Shown here piece after piece: positions 45,058 to 53,261 of a stretch of DNA of 64,000 nt. The stretch is taken from the NCBI GenBank assembly GCA_019695185.1, contig JAIBAN010000010.1:62001-126000 (forward strand), in the 5' to 3' direction. Numbering within the stretch: position 1 is the stretch's first letter; every line of letters begins with the position of its first letter. A program made the translations under genes and the position numbers. The notes below the pieces were generated by a model, which had not been told where the DNA came from, searched no databases, and worked only from the letters and a program-made list of their open reading frames with translations. This DNA is from Blastocatellia bacterium. GTDB taxonomy: Bacteria; Acidobacteriota; Blastocatellia; Chloracidobacteriales; Chloracidobacteriaceae.

Positions 45058-46152
45058 TTAAAGAATCTTATCGGCCAGCTCCAAGGCTTTGAGGTTGCCC
45101 CGCCAAACCATCCGGTCCCTGGCCTGCTCAAATGAAAGCCACTCGAACGCATCGTGTTCTTTGGCTGAGAGAATGACTTCCCGATGAGGGACCCGCACGG
45201 CAAATGAAAATTCCCGATTGAAAGCCGGGGCAACCATACCTTTTTTGTGGAGTTTGGGGTCAATCAAAAAACTGTGGACATATTCAAGGTCCATGACCGG
45301 CAAGGTAAAGCCGGTTTCCTCAAACAGTTCACGGGTGGCACATTCCATCGGAGGCTCCTGCCGTTTCCGCTTGATGGTGCCGGTGACCGGCTGCCAAAAA
45401 CCGCCGCGTTCCGGCAGGCGATGCAGTAACAGATATGCGGTCTTTCCCTGGTGCCGATGCCCCACAATGATTTGGACCGACTCATGGTGAACTGTCTGCA
45501 CCTCCACCTCTCGTTCAAAAACCTCGCCAAAGGCTGTGAGCAGCGAAGGCATAACCGTTTCAAACGAAACGGAACGGCCCAGTTCTTCATCCAGGGAAGT
45601 CACGCCTTTGTCGCGGATGCCGCAAGGAACTATCAGATTAAAGTAGTCAAGCGCGGTGTTGACGTTCAGGGCAAAACCATGGGAGGTCAGCCAGCGGGAA
45701 ATCCGCACCCCCATGGCAGCAATTTTTCGATTGCCAACCCAGACTCCGGTCAAGCCGTCAATGCGCCCGCTGGTCACCCCAAAGGCACCCAGGGTCTGGA
45801 TTAACACCTCCTCCAAATCGCGCATATACCGACGGACATCCCGCCGGTCAGGATGCAGGTTGAAAATCGGATACCCCACCAGTTGGCCCGGCCCATGAAA
45901 CGTCACATCACCACCCCGCCCGGTTTCGAACACTTCAATCCCGGCACCTTCCAAAAAATTGGGGGCAGCCACAATATTGGAACGCTCTGCCGCCCGCCCC
46001 AGGGTCAAGACGGGAGGATGTTCCAATAACAACAAGGTGTCGGGAATCTGTTCTTCGCGCCGGAGTTGGACCAGGATTTCCTGCATCCGTAACCCGTCGG
46101 CATAATCAACCAAGCCGAGGAACCAAACATGGAGGGGGCGGGGTGAAGTCAT
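45058..46152 (-). CDS. lipB: Fused octanoyltransferase LipB - Nudix hydrolase
   Basis: 364 residues against about 220 for LipB. ATG 46152 was chosen because the family starts just after it; the frame runs on to 46239. LipB part (1-215): RGGDVTFHGPGQLVGYP (79-95), NRKIAAMG with K143, and catalytic C177 in VPCGIRDKGVTSL. It moves octanoyl from acyl carrier protein to lipoyl domains. Nudix part (about 220-364): FWQPVTGTIKRKRQE and ATRELFEETGF, a Nudix box with two extra residues between G and E. This Nudix domain resembles the one fused to FolP (FWQPxTG). The start region lacks a Shine-Dalgarno sequence; a repeat array sits there. Confidence 0.9.
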   Translation of the reverse strand: MTSPRPLHVWFLGLVDYADGLRMQEILVQLRREEQIPDTLLLLEHPPVLTLGRAAERSNIVAAPNFLEGAGIEVFETGRGGDVTFHGPGQLVGYPIFNLHPDRRDVRRYMRDLEEVLIQTLGAFGVTSGRIDGLTGVWVGNRKIAAMGVRISRWLTSHGFALNVNTALDYFNLIVPCGIRDKGVTSLDEELGRSVSFETVMPSLLTAFGEVFEREVEVQTVHHESVQIIVGHRHQGKTAYLLLHRLPERGGFWQPVTGTIKRKRQEPPMECATRELFEETGFTLPVMDLEYVHSFLIDPKLHKKGMVAPAFNREFSFAVRVPHREVILSAKEHDAFEWLSFEQARDRMVWRGNLKALELADKIL

Positions 46153-46156
46153 AGAA

Positions 46157-46295
46157 TTGAAGACTGACGACTGAGGACTGCAACAGAACTGAGGACTGAG
46201 GACTGAGTTTTTTCCTCTGACAAAGCTTCCTCTTGCCAAAAGAACAAATCAAGCCTTTGTCTTGCAACCGCCTAGTCCGCAGTCTTCAGTCCTCG
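46157..46295. repeat. Inverted pair of heptamer arrays, unit GGACTGA
   Basis: Left arm 46157-46207 has GGACTGA-type units (some degenerate) and the right arm 46274-46295 the complementary AGTCCTC units, with a 66-base spacer. It lies between the DegP-type protease stop (46300) and the lipB start (46152). Confidence 0.85.
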
Positions 46296-46299
46296 TGAT

Positions 46300-47475
46300 T
46301 TACTCTTCCTGGCGGGGCGAGTCGAAACGGGCCGGACGTTCCTGTAATTTGACATCCACCGTAACCGGCAGATTATCCCGGAAGACAGTTACCTTGACGG
46401 ATTCCCCAATCTTTTTATCCTTCAGGGCATTATATAAATCGTCTTCGGATTTGATTTCGCTCCCGGCCACTTTGACCAGAATATCCCCAAAGACCACCAT
46501 CCGATTCCCCCGGCGTTCGTACTTGTCGCTCCCGCGAATGCCTGCCAAATCAGCGGGCCCCTGCGGCAGGACCCCCGTGATTAACAACCCTTCGGAAACC
46601 GGCAGGTCAAACCGGCGGGCTGTCCGGGGGTCAATCTGGTACGTGCTGACTCCCAGCCAAGGCCGGCGCACCCGCCCCAGACTCAATAAATCAGGCAATA
46701 CCTGCTTGGCAATTTCAACCGGAACGGCAAAGCCAATGCCAACACTGCCCCGACTGGGACTGTAAATGGCAGTGTTGATACCAATCATTTCCCCTGCCGA
46801 ATTGAGGAGCGGGCCGCCCGAATTTCCCGGATTGATTGAGGCATCGGTCTGAATCACATTTTCCACCACGCGCCCGCTTTCAGTCCGCAAGGGTCGGCCC
46901 AACCCGCTAATCACCCCGGTCGTCAGGGTGCGTTCCAATCCAAAAGGATTGCCAATGGCCAGCACCTTTTGACCGACTTTCAGGTTTTGGGAAGTTCCAA
47001 AGGGAATAATGTGAAGTTTGGCGGGAGGGGCATCAATTTTGATGACAGCCAAATCATTGTTTGGGTCGGCCCCCACGACTTTGGCAATATAGGTGGATTT
47101 ATCCGACAACGTGACAATCAGTTTTTCGGCCCCGTTGATGACGTGATAGTTCGTCAGGATATTTCCTTTTTCATCAATGATTGAGCCGGAACCGCTCCCC
47201 TGTTGTTCCTGGGCTCCAAAAAAGAAATTGTCCACAACGGTGGTGCTGGTGATGTTGACCACTCCCGGTCCAAATTTGTCATAAATGGAAATGTTGTTCA
47301 GTTCGTCACTTCCCAGAGCCACCGACTTGGGCGCGGCTGCGCCCTGCCCTTTGACCACCTTTTCATCCGGCACCAGCCGCCAGCCAAAGGAGGAAAGCAC
47401 ACCGACCAGTCCAATTCCAAATAGGGCCGAAATACAGGAAAGCAACAAGATTTGACGAATACTCAGGCGGTACAT
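46300..47475 (-). CDS. DegP/HtrA-type S1C serine protease
   Basis: 391 residues from ATG 47475 with AAGGAT upstream. A single N-terminal hydrophobic segment (SIRQILLLSCISALFGIGLVG) acts as an anchor or signal. The catalytic triad is H111 (LTNYHVING), D141 (NNDLAVIKI) and S219 (INPGNSGGPLLN). One PDZ domain (about 285-380, GLLITGVLPQGPADLAGI) follows. Such proteases degrade or chaperone misfolded envelope proteins under stress. It is divergent from the YbhN-like gene across a 290-base region. Confidence 0.93.
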   Translation of the reverse strand: MYRLSIRQILLLSCISALFGIGLVGVLSSFGWRLVPDEKVVKGQGAAAPKSVALGSDELNNISIYDKFGPGVVNITSTTVVDNFFFGAQEQQGSGSGSIIDEKGNILTNYHVINGAEKLIVTLSDKSTYIAKVVGADPNNDLAVIKIDAPPAKLHIIPFGTSQNLKVGQKVLAIGNPFGLERTLTTGVISGLGRPLRTESGRVVENVIQTDASINPGNSGGPLLNSAGEMIGINTAIYSPSRGSVGIGFAVPVEIAKQVLPDLLSLGRVRRPWLGVSTYQIDPRTARRFDLPVSEGLLITGVLPQGPADLAGIRGSDKYERRGNRMVVFGDILVKVAGSEIKSEDDLYNALKDKKIGESVKVTVFRDNLPVTVDVKLQERPARFDSPRQEE

Positions 47476-47552
47476 ATTCGAAAATCCTTCTTTTTGAATC
47501 GTGGTGAAGTTGGGTGTAAAACACCGAAACTGAAATGGTAAAGGAAAACAGC

Positions 47553-47665
47553 GAAAGGAAAAAGGAAAAACTGGCACAGGCCGGATTCCCCTGTTTCACT
47601 CGAACGAAAAAGACCTGGCTCCAGGTTTCCGGGTTTTGCCTTGTGGCTTTTTCCTTTTTTCTTTC
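47553..47665. repeat. Inverted repeat in the degP-ybhN divergent gap, heptamer-like GGAAAAA
   Basis: GAAAGGAAAAAGGAAAAA (47553-47570) and TTTTTCCTTTTTTCTTTC (47648-47665) are inverted copies at 17 of 18 positions, with a 77-base spacer. The left copy has two GGAAAAA heptamers. The gap 47476-47765 must also carry both divergent promoters, which I could not place. Confidence 0.65.
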
Positions 47666-47765
47666 GTCTTGATTGTGGTACATCTTGGGTTTCAGCAAAA
47701 TCTCGAATTCCGACTGTGATCCCGCACTGAACCGATCACCTGAGCCTCTTTCCGTTTGAGAACCA

Positions 47766-48782
47766 ATGCGAAGTAAAACCCAAAATGTCATGATCGTGGT
47801 GGGGACGCTCCTCAGCCTGGTTTTTGCGTACCTTGCCCTCCGCAAAATTGACTGGATCAAAGCCTGGTATGAATTGAAACGAACCGACTGGTCACCCCTC
47901 TTTTTTGCCTTCTGTTTGATGTGGGGCGGCTTTCTGGTGCGGGCGGTGCGGTGGAAACGGCTGATTGATACCGGTCGGCGGATCAGCTTCAGAGATTGTT
48001 TTCGGGTCATCACCATCGGTTATATGGCCAACAACCTGCTTCCCGCCCGGATTGGCGAGTTTGCCAGGGCTTACATCCTGAGTGGGAAAAACGGAGTGTC
48101 CAAAAGCTTTGCCCTCGGAACCATTGTCACGGAACGTTTGGGCGATGTGGTCATGCTGGTTCTGTTGTTTGCCGCCACCCTGGCCTTGCTGCCACTTCCC
48201 TCTGACGGGAAGCAAATAGCCCTGGGAAGCGCAGCTTTGGCCCTGACCGCCACCGCCGGACTGGTGGTAACGGTGGTCTGGCAGGAGCCCATGCAAGCTA
48301 TTCTGCAAACCACGTTGCCGGGTATCATCGGCCCCAAACGAACCGAAGTGGTGCTCGAAAAAGTGGAGCGTTTTATTCACGGAGTGGGCTGCGGAAAATC
48401 ATTCAAGGTTCTCGGCTGGGTGTTGTTTGATTCCGTTGTCATTTGGCTTTCCGGCCTTTGGATGACCTGGTACGTGGCACGGGCCTGTCATATTAACAAT
48501 GTGGGGCTGACGGAAATCCTCTTTGTAATGTGTATGGTCAACCTGGCAGCCATGCTGCCCTCGGCTCCCGGATTGGTGGGAACCTATCAGGCGTCCTGTG
48601 TCTTTGCGCTGCATTACTTTGGGATTGAACGGGAACAAGCCCTGGCTTTTTCGATTGTCTCCCACATCGTCTGGTATGTTCCATTGACGTTGGTCGGCTT
48701 GATCTTCTTCGTTCAGGATAAACTGAGCTGGAAACAGCTCTCCGATGACTCTGAAGAAATAGATGACCCGCTCTCCAAGTAG
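47766..48782 (+). CDS. YbhN/AglD-type lysylphosphatidylglycerol synthase TM-region protein
   Basis: 338 residues with about eight hydrophobic segments. NLLPARIGEFARAYIL is the conserved cytoplasmic loop of UPF0104/LPG_synthase_TM proteins, and LPSAPGLVGTYQASCVFAL is the conserved later motif. Unlike MprF there is no C-terminal synthase domain, so the transferase role is not supported; these proteins are thought to be flippases or lipid-linked transporters. The C-terminus is acidic. The ATG is at 47766. Confidence 0.85.
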   Translation: MRSKTQNVMIVVGTLLSLVFAYLALRKIDWIKAWYELKRTDWSPLFFAFCLMWGGFLVRAVRWKRLIDTGRRISFRDCFRVITIGYMANNLLPARIGEFARAYILSGKNGVSKSFALGTIVTERLGDVVMLVLLFAATLALLPLPSDGKQIALGSAALALTATAGLVVTVVWQEPMQAILQTTLPGIIGPKRTEVVLEKVERFIHGVGCGKSFKVLGWVLFDSVVIWLSGLWMTWYVARACHINNVGLTEILFVMCMVNLAAMLPSAPGLVGTYQASCVFALHYFGIEREQALAFSIVSHIVWYVPLTLVGLIFFVQDKLSWKQLSDDSEEIDDPLSK

Positions 48783-48850
48783 GAATCCGTCCAGCTTCAG
48801 ATGACCATTCCCAAATCCGCCGTTTCAACCGAAAGTAAACTTGCAACTAC

Positions 48851-48879
48851 TTGACAGATAGCCGCTTACCGCATAGGCT
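48851..48879 (+). promoter_or_regulatory. Sigma-70 promoter of the HU gene
   Basis: TTGACA (48851-48856), a 17-base spacer and TAGGCT (48874-48879) give a strong -35 and weak -10; the expected leader is about 73 bases. It rules out translation from the upstream part of the open frame. Confidence 0.6.
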
Positions 48880-48958
48880 AAACCACCCTTCGAAAGACTC
48901 CCGTCGTTTTTTGGGCGTTACGTCAACCATCACTCTCAACCAAACTCCTGGAGGAAAT

Positions 48959-49222
48959 GTGATCAAGCTCGACATAGTCAACCGTGTTGCCGATAAAACC
49001 GGAGTACCCAAAACGAAAGCTGAAATCGCCGTTGAAGCTCTGTTGGAAACCATGAAAAAAGCCATGAAAGAGGGCGAACGGATTGAGTTGCGTGGATTTG
49101 GCGTCTTTGTTGTCAAACCGCGCAAACGCGGAATTGGCCGGAACCCACGCACCGGAGAAGTGACTGACATTCCACCGGGTAAAACCATCCGTTTCAAACC
49201 CGGAAAAGAACTGACACAGTAG
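48959..49222 (+). CDS. HU-family DNA-binding protein
   Basis: 87 residues from GTG 48959, with GGAGG four bases upstream. The open frame runs back to 48851, but that part contains the promoter. The HU/IHF fold is complete: VIKLDIVNRVADKTGV, then MKEGERIELRGFGVFVVKPR and the DNA-binding arm GRNPRTGEVTDIPPGKTIRFKPGKEL. It compacts and bends DNA. A weak stem with a T-run follows (about 49252-49300). Confidence 0.92.
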   Translation: MIKLDIVNRVADKTGVPKTKAEIAVEALLETMKKAMKEGERIELRGFGVFVVKPRKRGIGRNPRTGEVTDIPPGKTIRFKPGKELTQ

Positions 49223-49251
49223 CTGCCGGTTTTCAAATCTTGCAGGTTGGC

Positions 49252-49300
49252 CACGGAAAGGTCAGGCGAAGCACCTCGTGTCGTCCTTTTTGTGCGCAGT
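49252..49300 (+). terminator. Possible terminator after HU
   Basis: CACG ... AGGT pairs with ACCT ... CGTG around 49253-49280, with a three-base bulge, followed by TCGTCCTTTTTG. Confidence 0.4.
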
Positions 49301-49405
49301 GCCAAAGGCTCTCTGTTTTCATCTGATCACGTTCCAAGCTGATTTGGTTTTGTTTGATCCTTACCTAATCGAACCTTGGAACGTGTTTTCCTTTTTCACA
49401 GCGTT

Positions 49406-51061
49406 ATGATCCATCTTGTCCCTTCGCTACGCCCTGGCGGGTGGTTGGTATCACTTCTTGGTCTGCTTATGTTATGGGTGGCAACATCCCCTCTGGTTTC
49501 GGCTGGAACCCAAGGCTCCAGCCCGACTCAACGGCCCCGCAGTGTAACATCCGGCTTCACCGGACCAAGATTATTGACCTATGAAGAGATGGTCGAACTG
49601 AGCCAATGCGGCGACAAAGTTCGACCAGAACTTCAGGATAAAATGGATAAACTATTGAAAACAGCCTTCATAAAAAATGGAACTAAAACCCAACCTCATC
49701 TTCCGGTTGACCCTCAATTGGGAAAATGCCTGCGCGTGGTGGAGTGGAATATCGAGCGGGGGCTGAACTTTGAAATCATCGTCGCAGCCTTGCGCAGTCG
49801 CCGGGAATTTTCCCAGTTTATTGACCAAAGCCAAAAACAAAACTCAGGTAAAACTTTAGAAACAGCACTACAACAAGTTCAAATACTTAAAGATGCAGAT
49901 ATTCTTATTCTCAACGAACTGGATTATGGTCTCAAACGGACCAATTACCGTTTTGTAGCGCAGGAGCTGGCTCAGGCACTTAACATGAACTTTGCCTATG
50001 CAGTCGAATTTTTAGAAATTGACCCGGTTCAACTGGGTACCGAAGAATTCGAAGGATTACCTGAGGAAGAAAGGGCTAAACTACGGAAAGAAATAGAGGT
50101 TGACAAGGAACGGTTTCGCGGATTGCATGGCACGGCGGTGCTGACCCGGTTTCCCATCCGGAATGCCACAGTGACCCCGTTACCGGTTGCCTACGATTGG
50201 TTTCATGAAGAACAAAAACCGGTGTCATTGCCGGAAAAAGCCAAGCGAGGGACGGTGAGCACGGTCTTCCTGGAAAAGATTTTGCGCGAAATCCGCCGGG
50301 GCGGGAGAACCACCCTTCAGGTCGAGCTTGAGGTTCCGGTTCTTCCTGAAAAATCCCTGACCGTGATCGCCCCTCATACCGAAAACAAATGTAAACCTGA
50401 GGGTCGGCGAATCCAGGTTGAATCCATTTTGGAACGAATCAAATCCATTTCCCATCCGGTGATTCTGGCTGGTGACTTGAACACTACGTTGACGGACGGG
50501 CAACCCACCTCGATCAAAAGGGAGGTCACCAAACGGGTTGGCAGCAAGCAGTTCTGGGCAACCCAGGGTATCAAATATGCCACTGGGATTGGCTTGGTGT
50601 GGGATGTGTTTACGGGTGGAATCAATTTTCTGAAAAACCAGCATGACCCAACTGCCAAACATATTCCGGTGGTTGCGCCCAATCCGGAGGAAAAGCTCTT
50701 TGAAACCCTCGAATCCTTTCGGTTTGCCGATGGAGGCTGCTTTGATTTCCGGGGTGACACCAGCCGGACCATTGACGGTCGCAGTGGAACGCTAGCGAAC
50801 TCCAACCAGCGGGATACAAAGGGCTTTGCCACCACCTTTGAAGTGGAACGGACCGTAGGGCCGGCGGGAAAATTCAAACTTGACTGGTTTTTTGTCAAAG
50901 CGTACGCCCGCCATCCCCGTGATTCCGCTGAAAGCTATCGGTTTGCGCCTCATTTCGCCCGTACCTTGTATGAAGTCAACACAGTGGTGCAGGACCGGAT
51001 TTCCGATCATTGCCCAATTACCATTGATCTTCCGTTAGCGGAACCCAGACTGAAGAATTAG
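49406..51061 (+). CDS. Exported endonuclease/exonuclease/phosphatase (EEP) superfamily protein
   Basis: 551 residues from ATG 49406; an upstream TTG at 49376 is less likely. N-terminal signal segment (LVSLLGLLMLWVATSPLVSA). The EEP fold shows LRVVEWNIERGLNFE (Asn), DILILNELDYG (metal-binding Glu), HPVILAGDLNTTL (Asp/Asn) and SDHCPITIDL (final Asp-His). Long insertions separate them, making it larger than typical nucleases of about 260-330 residues. The substrate could be DNA, RNA, phospholipid or phosphate ester. Its stop codon is the first base triplet of a repeat array. Confidence 0.8.
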   Translation: MIHLVPSLRPGGWLVSLLGLLMLWVATSPLVSAGTQGSSPTQRPRSVTSGFTGPRLLTYEEMVELSQCGDKVRPELQDKMDKLLKTAFIKNGTKTQPHLPVDPQLGKCLRVVEWNIERGLNFEIIVAALRSRREFSQFIDQSQKQNSGKTLETALQQVQILKDADILILNELDYGLKRTNYRFVAQELAQALNMNFAYAVEFLEIDPVQLGTEEFEGLPEEERAKLRKEIEVDKERFRGLHGTAVLTRFPIRNATVTPLPVAYDWFHEEQKPVSLPEKAKRGTVSTVFLEKILREIRRGGRTTLQVELEVPVLPEKSLTVIAPHTENKCKPEGRRIQVESILERIKSISHPVILAGDLNTTLTDGQPTSIKREVTKRVGSKQFWATQGIKYATGIGLVWDVFTGGINFLKNQHDPTAKHIPVVAPNPEEKLFETLESFRFADGGCFDFRGDTSRTIDGRSGTLANSNQRDTKGFATTFEVERTVGPAGKFKLDWFFVKAYARHPRDSAESYRFAPHFARTLYEVNTVVQDRISDHCPITIDLPLAEPRLKN

Positions 51062-51209
51062 GGTTCAGGGTCCAGGGTCAGGGTTCAGGGTCCAGGGTTC
51101 AGGGTCCAGGGTTTTTGAAATGGACAATGGACAATGAAAGCCCCATCCAGAACTTCAAAACTCCTGATATTCGAAACCCTGAACCCTGAACCCTGAACCC
51201 TGAACCCTG
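51060..51209. repeat. Inverted pair of heptamer arrays, unit AGGGTTC/AGGGTCC
   Basis: Left arm 51060-51114 has seven AGGGTTC or AGGGTCC units (one with a deletion), starting within the TAG stop of the EEP gene. Right arm 51174-51209 has the complement (GAACCCT x4-5) and ends four bases before the dnaG ATG. The 59-base spacer carries two ATGGACA heptamers. Confidence 0.9.
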
Positions 51210-51213
51210 TTTT

Positions 51214-53091
51214 ATGGCTTTTCCCCAGCACGTCATCGAAGAAATCCGCAACCAGGCCGATATTGTGCGAATCGTCTCGGATTACGTTGCCCTCAAAAAA
51301 CGAGGGTCAACCTATATTGCCTGTTGCCCTTTTCATCAGGAAAAATCGCCTAGCTTCAATGTTCATCCAGCCAAACAAATGTTCAAGTGTTTTGGCTGTG
51401 GTGTGGCCGGCAGTGTCTTCACCTTTGTCATGAATATTGAGCATGTGCCTTTTCCTGAAGCGGTGCGGTTGATTGCCCAAAAATGCGGGCTGGAACTTCC
51501 TCAGGAAGAGGTTGCACGGGAAACACGTGAAGCAGAACTTGAACGTGAACGATTACTTCAACTCCATGACTGGGCTGCCGAATTCTTTCAGGAACAACTT
51601 GAACGACCGGAAGCCAAATTTGCCCAAACCTATCTGATGGAACGGTCAATCACGGAAGCAACCGTTCGACTCCTGCGGCTGGGGTATGCCCCTGACCGTT
51701 GGGATGCAATGGGAAACTACCTCAAGAAACGAGGTGCAACCACAACCGAAATTGAGAAAAGCGGTCTGGTCACAGTCAAAGAATCCGGCACCGGGTTTTA
51801 CGACCGGTTTCGGGGTCGCTTAATGTTTCCCATCACAGATAATCAAGGACGGGTGGTGGCATTTGGCGGGAGGATTTTGGGTGAAGGTGAACCTAAATAC
51901 TTAAATTCACCTGAAACTTTAATATATACCAAAGGTCGTCACCTTTACGGGTTGTATCTTGCCAAGGAATCCATCCGGAAAAACGGGTTTGTGATTCTGG
52001 TAGAAGGATACTTTGATTTTGCCCTGCCGTTTCAGGAAGGGGTGGGAAATATCGTGGCCTCGCTGGGAACGGCCCTGACTGAAAATCAGGTCCGATTGAT
52101 GCGTCGGTTTCTGGAACGTCCCCAGGTGATTATCAACTTTGACCCCGACCGGGCTGGCCAAGCGGCCACCGAACGCAGCCTGGAACTGTTCCTGGAACAT
52201 GGTTTCAAGGTCAATGTTCTCCACCTTCCCTCCAATGAAACCAAGTTTGACCCGGACACTTATGTTCGAACCCTGGGAGTGGATGCGTACCGCAAACAAC
52301 TGAAGAACTCGCAACCATTTGTCGAATATCTGCTGGAACGGGCCAGCTTGGCCTACGACCTGCACCGCCCCCAAGGCAAAGTGGCCGCCGTCAATGACAT
52401 TCTTCCCTTTCTGGCCCGGATTAAAGAACCGATTGAACGGGCTGTCTATGCGGAGCGGTTGGCTGACCGACTCAAACTGGATGATGCACTTATCCGGGAG
52501 GAACTTAAAAAGGCAGCCGCCGGTCAGCGGACAGCCCTTTCCCCCCAAAAAATCGAAGCAGTCGCAGCCATCCCCCCGGTGGAACGGCAGGTTTTACGCC
52601 TCATGCTGTCAGATTGGGAGTTTTGCAGGTGGGGGTTGGAACAACTTCCTGAATCGTTCACACACAAACTTGAAAGCGGTTTGCTCTTTCAAGCGGTCCG
52701 GAGACGGGTGGAATGTGGACAAAGCCTTGACTACGACGGTTTAAGTGCGCTACTCACCAACTTTCAATCTGAACAGGCCGCCCGTGAACATCCTGGTCAG
52801 CCCAATCTTTTCAGAACGCCTTCCAACGAAGCGGAAACATCACCTTTACATGCTGTCCTGGCCGAAATTCTTCTTGAGGCTGACCCACCGCAGGATGAAG
52901 AAACCAGGCACCAAGCCTATGCCCAACTGACCGCCGGCATTCAGGCACTTGAACGTCAGCAAATGGGTCGAGAGCAATCGCAACTGCAATTTGAAGTTGA
53001 ACAGGCGCAAAAATCCGGTAATCAGGAGCTTGCCATTCAGCAGGCGATGCAAAAACTGGAAAAACTGCGCCGAATGAATAAACTCACATAG
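51214..53091 (+). CDS. dnaG: DNA primase DnaG
   Basis: 625 residues. Zinc-binding N-terminus with CCPFHQEKSPSFNVHP and CFGCG (Cys/His), then the RNA polymerase domain with YLNSPETLIYTKGRHLYGL, TOPRIM ILVEGYFDF and FDPDRAGQAATERSLELF. The C-terminal helical part (from about 450) ends in a long helix (LEKLRRMNKLT). Primase makes RNA primers for replication. It is followed 170 bases later by rpoD, with a repeat array between; rpsU is not adjacent. No Shine-Dalgarno sequence is visible because an array ends four bases before the start. Confidence 0.96.
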   Translation: MAFPQHVIEEIRNQADIVRIVSDYVALKKRGSTYIACCPFHQEKSPSFNVHPAKQMFKCFGCGVAGSVFTFVMNIEHVPFPEAVRLIAQKCGLELPQEEVARETREAELERERLLQLHDWAAEFFQEQLERPEAKFAQTYLMERSITEATVRLLRLGYAPDRWDAMGNYLKKRGATTTEIEKSGLVTVKESGTGFYDRFRGRLMFPITDNQGRVVAFGGRILGEGEPKYLNSPETLIYTKGRHLYGLYLAKESIRKNGFVILVEGYFDFALPFQEGVGNIVASLGTALTENQVRLMRRFLERPQVIINFDPDRAGQAATERSLELFLEHGFKVNVLHLPSNETKFDPDTYVRTLGVDAYRKQLKNSQPFVEYLLERASLAYDLHRPQGKVAAVNDILPFLARIKEPIERAVYAERLADRLKLDDALIREELKKAAAGQRTALSPQKIEAVAAIPPVERQVLRLMLSDWEFCRWGLEQLPESFTHKLESGLLFQAVRRRVECGQSLDYDGLSALLTNFQSEQAAREHPGQPNLFRTPSNEAETSPLHAVLAEILLEADPPQDEETRHQAYAQLTAGIQALERQQMGREQSQLQFEVEQAQKSGNQELAIQQAMQKLEKLRRMNKLT

Positions 53092-53092
53092 C

Positions 53093-53250
53093 TTGAGAAT
53101 TGAGAATTGAGAATTGAGAATTAAGCGAAAGCCCCTGTCATCAGGCAATACAAGCTCTTGAGGTCAAGGCCGTTTAACGATCATTTCTGTTTGGGAGTTG
53201 ATCGGTTCCCAATTCCAAATTCTCAATTCTCAATTCTCAATTCTCAATTC
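53093..53250. repeat. Inverted pair of heptamer arrays, unit GAGAATT
   Basis: Left arm 53093-53122 (TTGAGAA units x4) begins one base after the dnaG stop. Right arm 53216-53250 has four CTCAATT units and ends about 11 bases before the rpoD ATG. The spacer is about 93 bases. The unit is the same as in the array at 25876-25990. Confidence 0.9.
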
Positions 53251-53261
53251 CAAGTGGGATC

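Noticed and set aside
48851..48958. N-terminal extension of HU
   Set aside because: This segment contains the promoter, and HU family proteins start at the GTG 48959.
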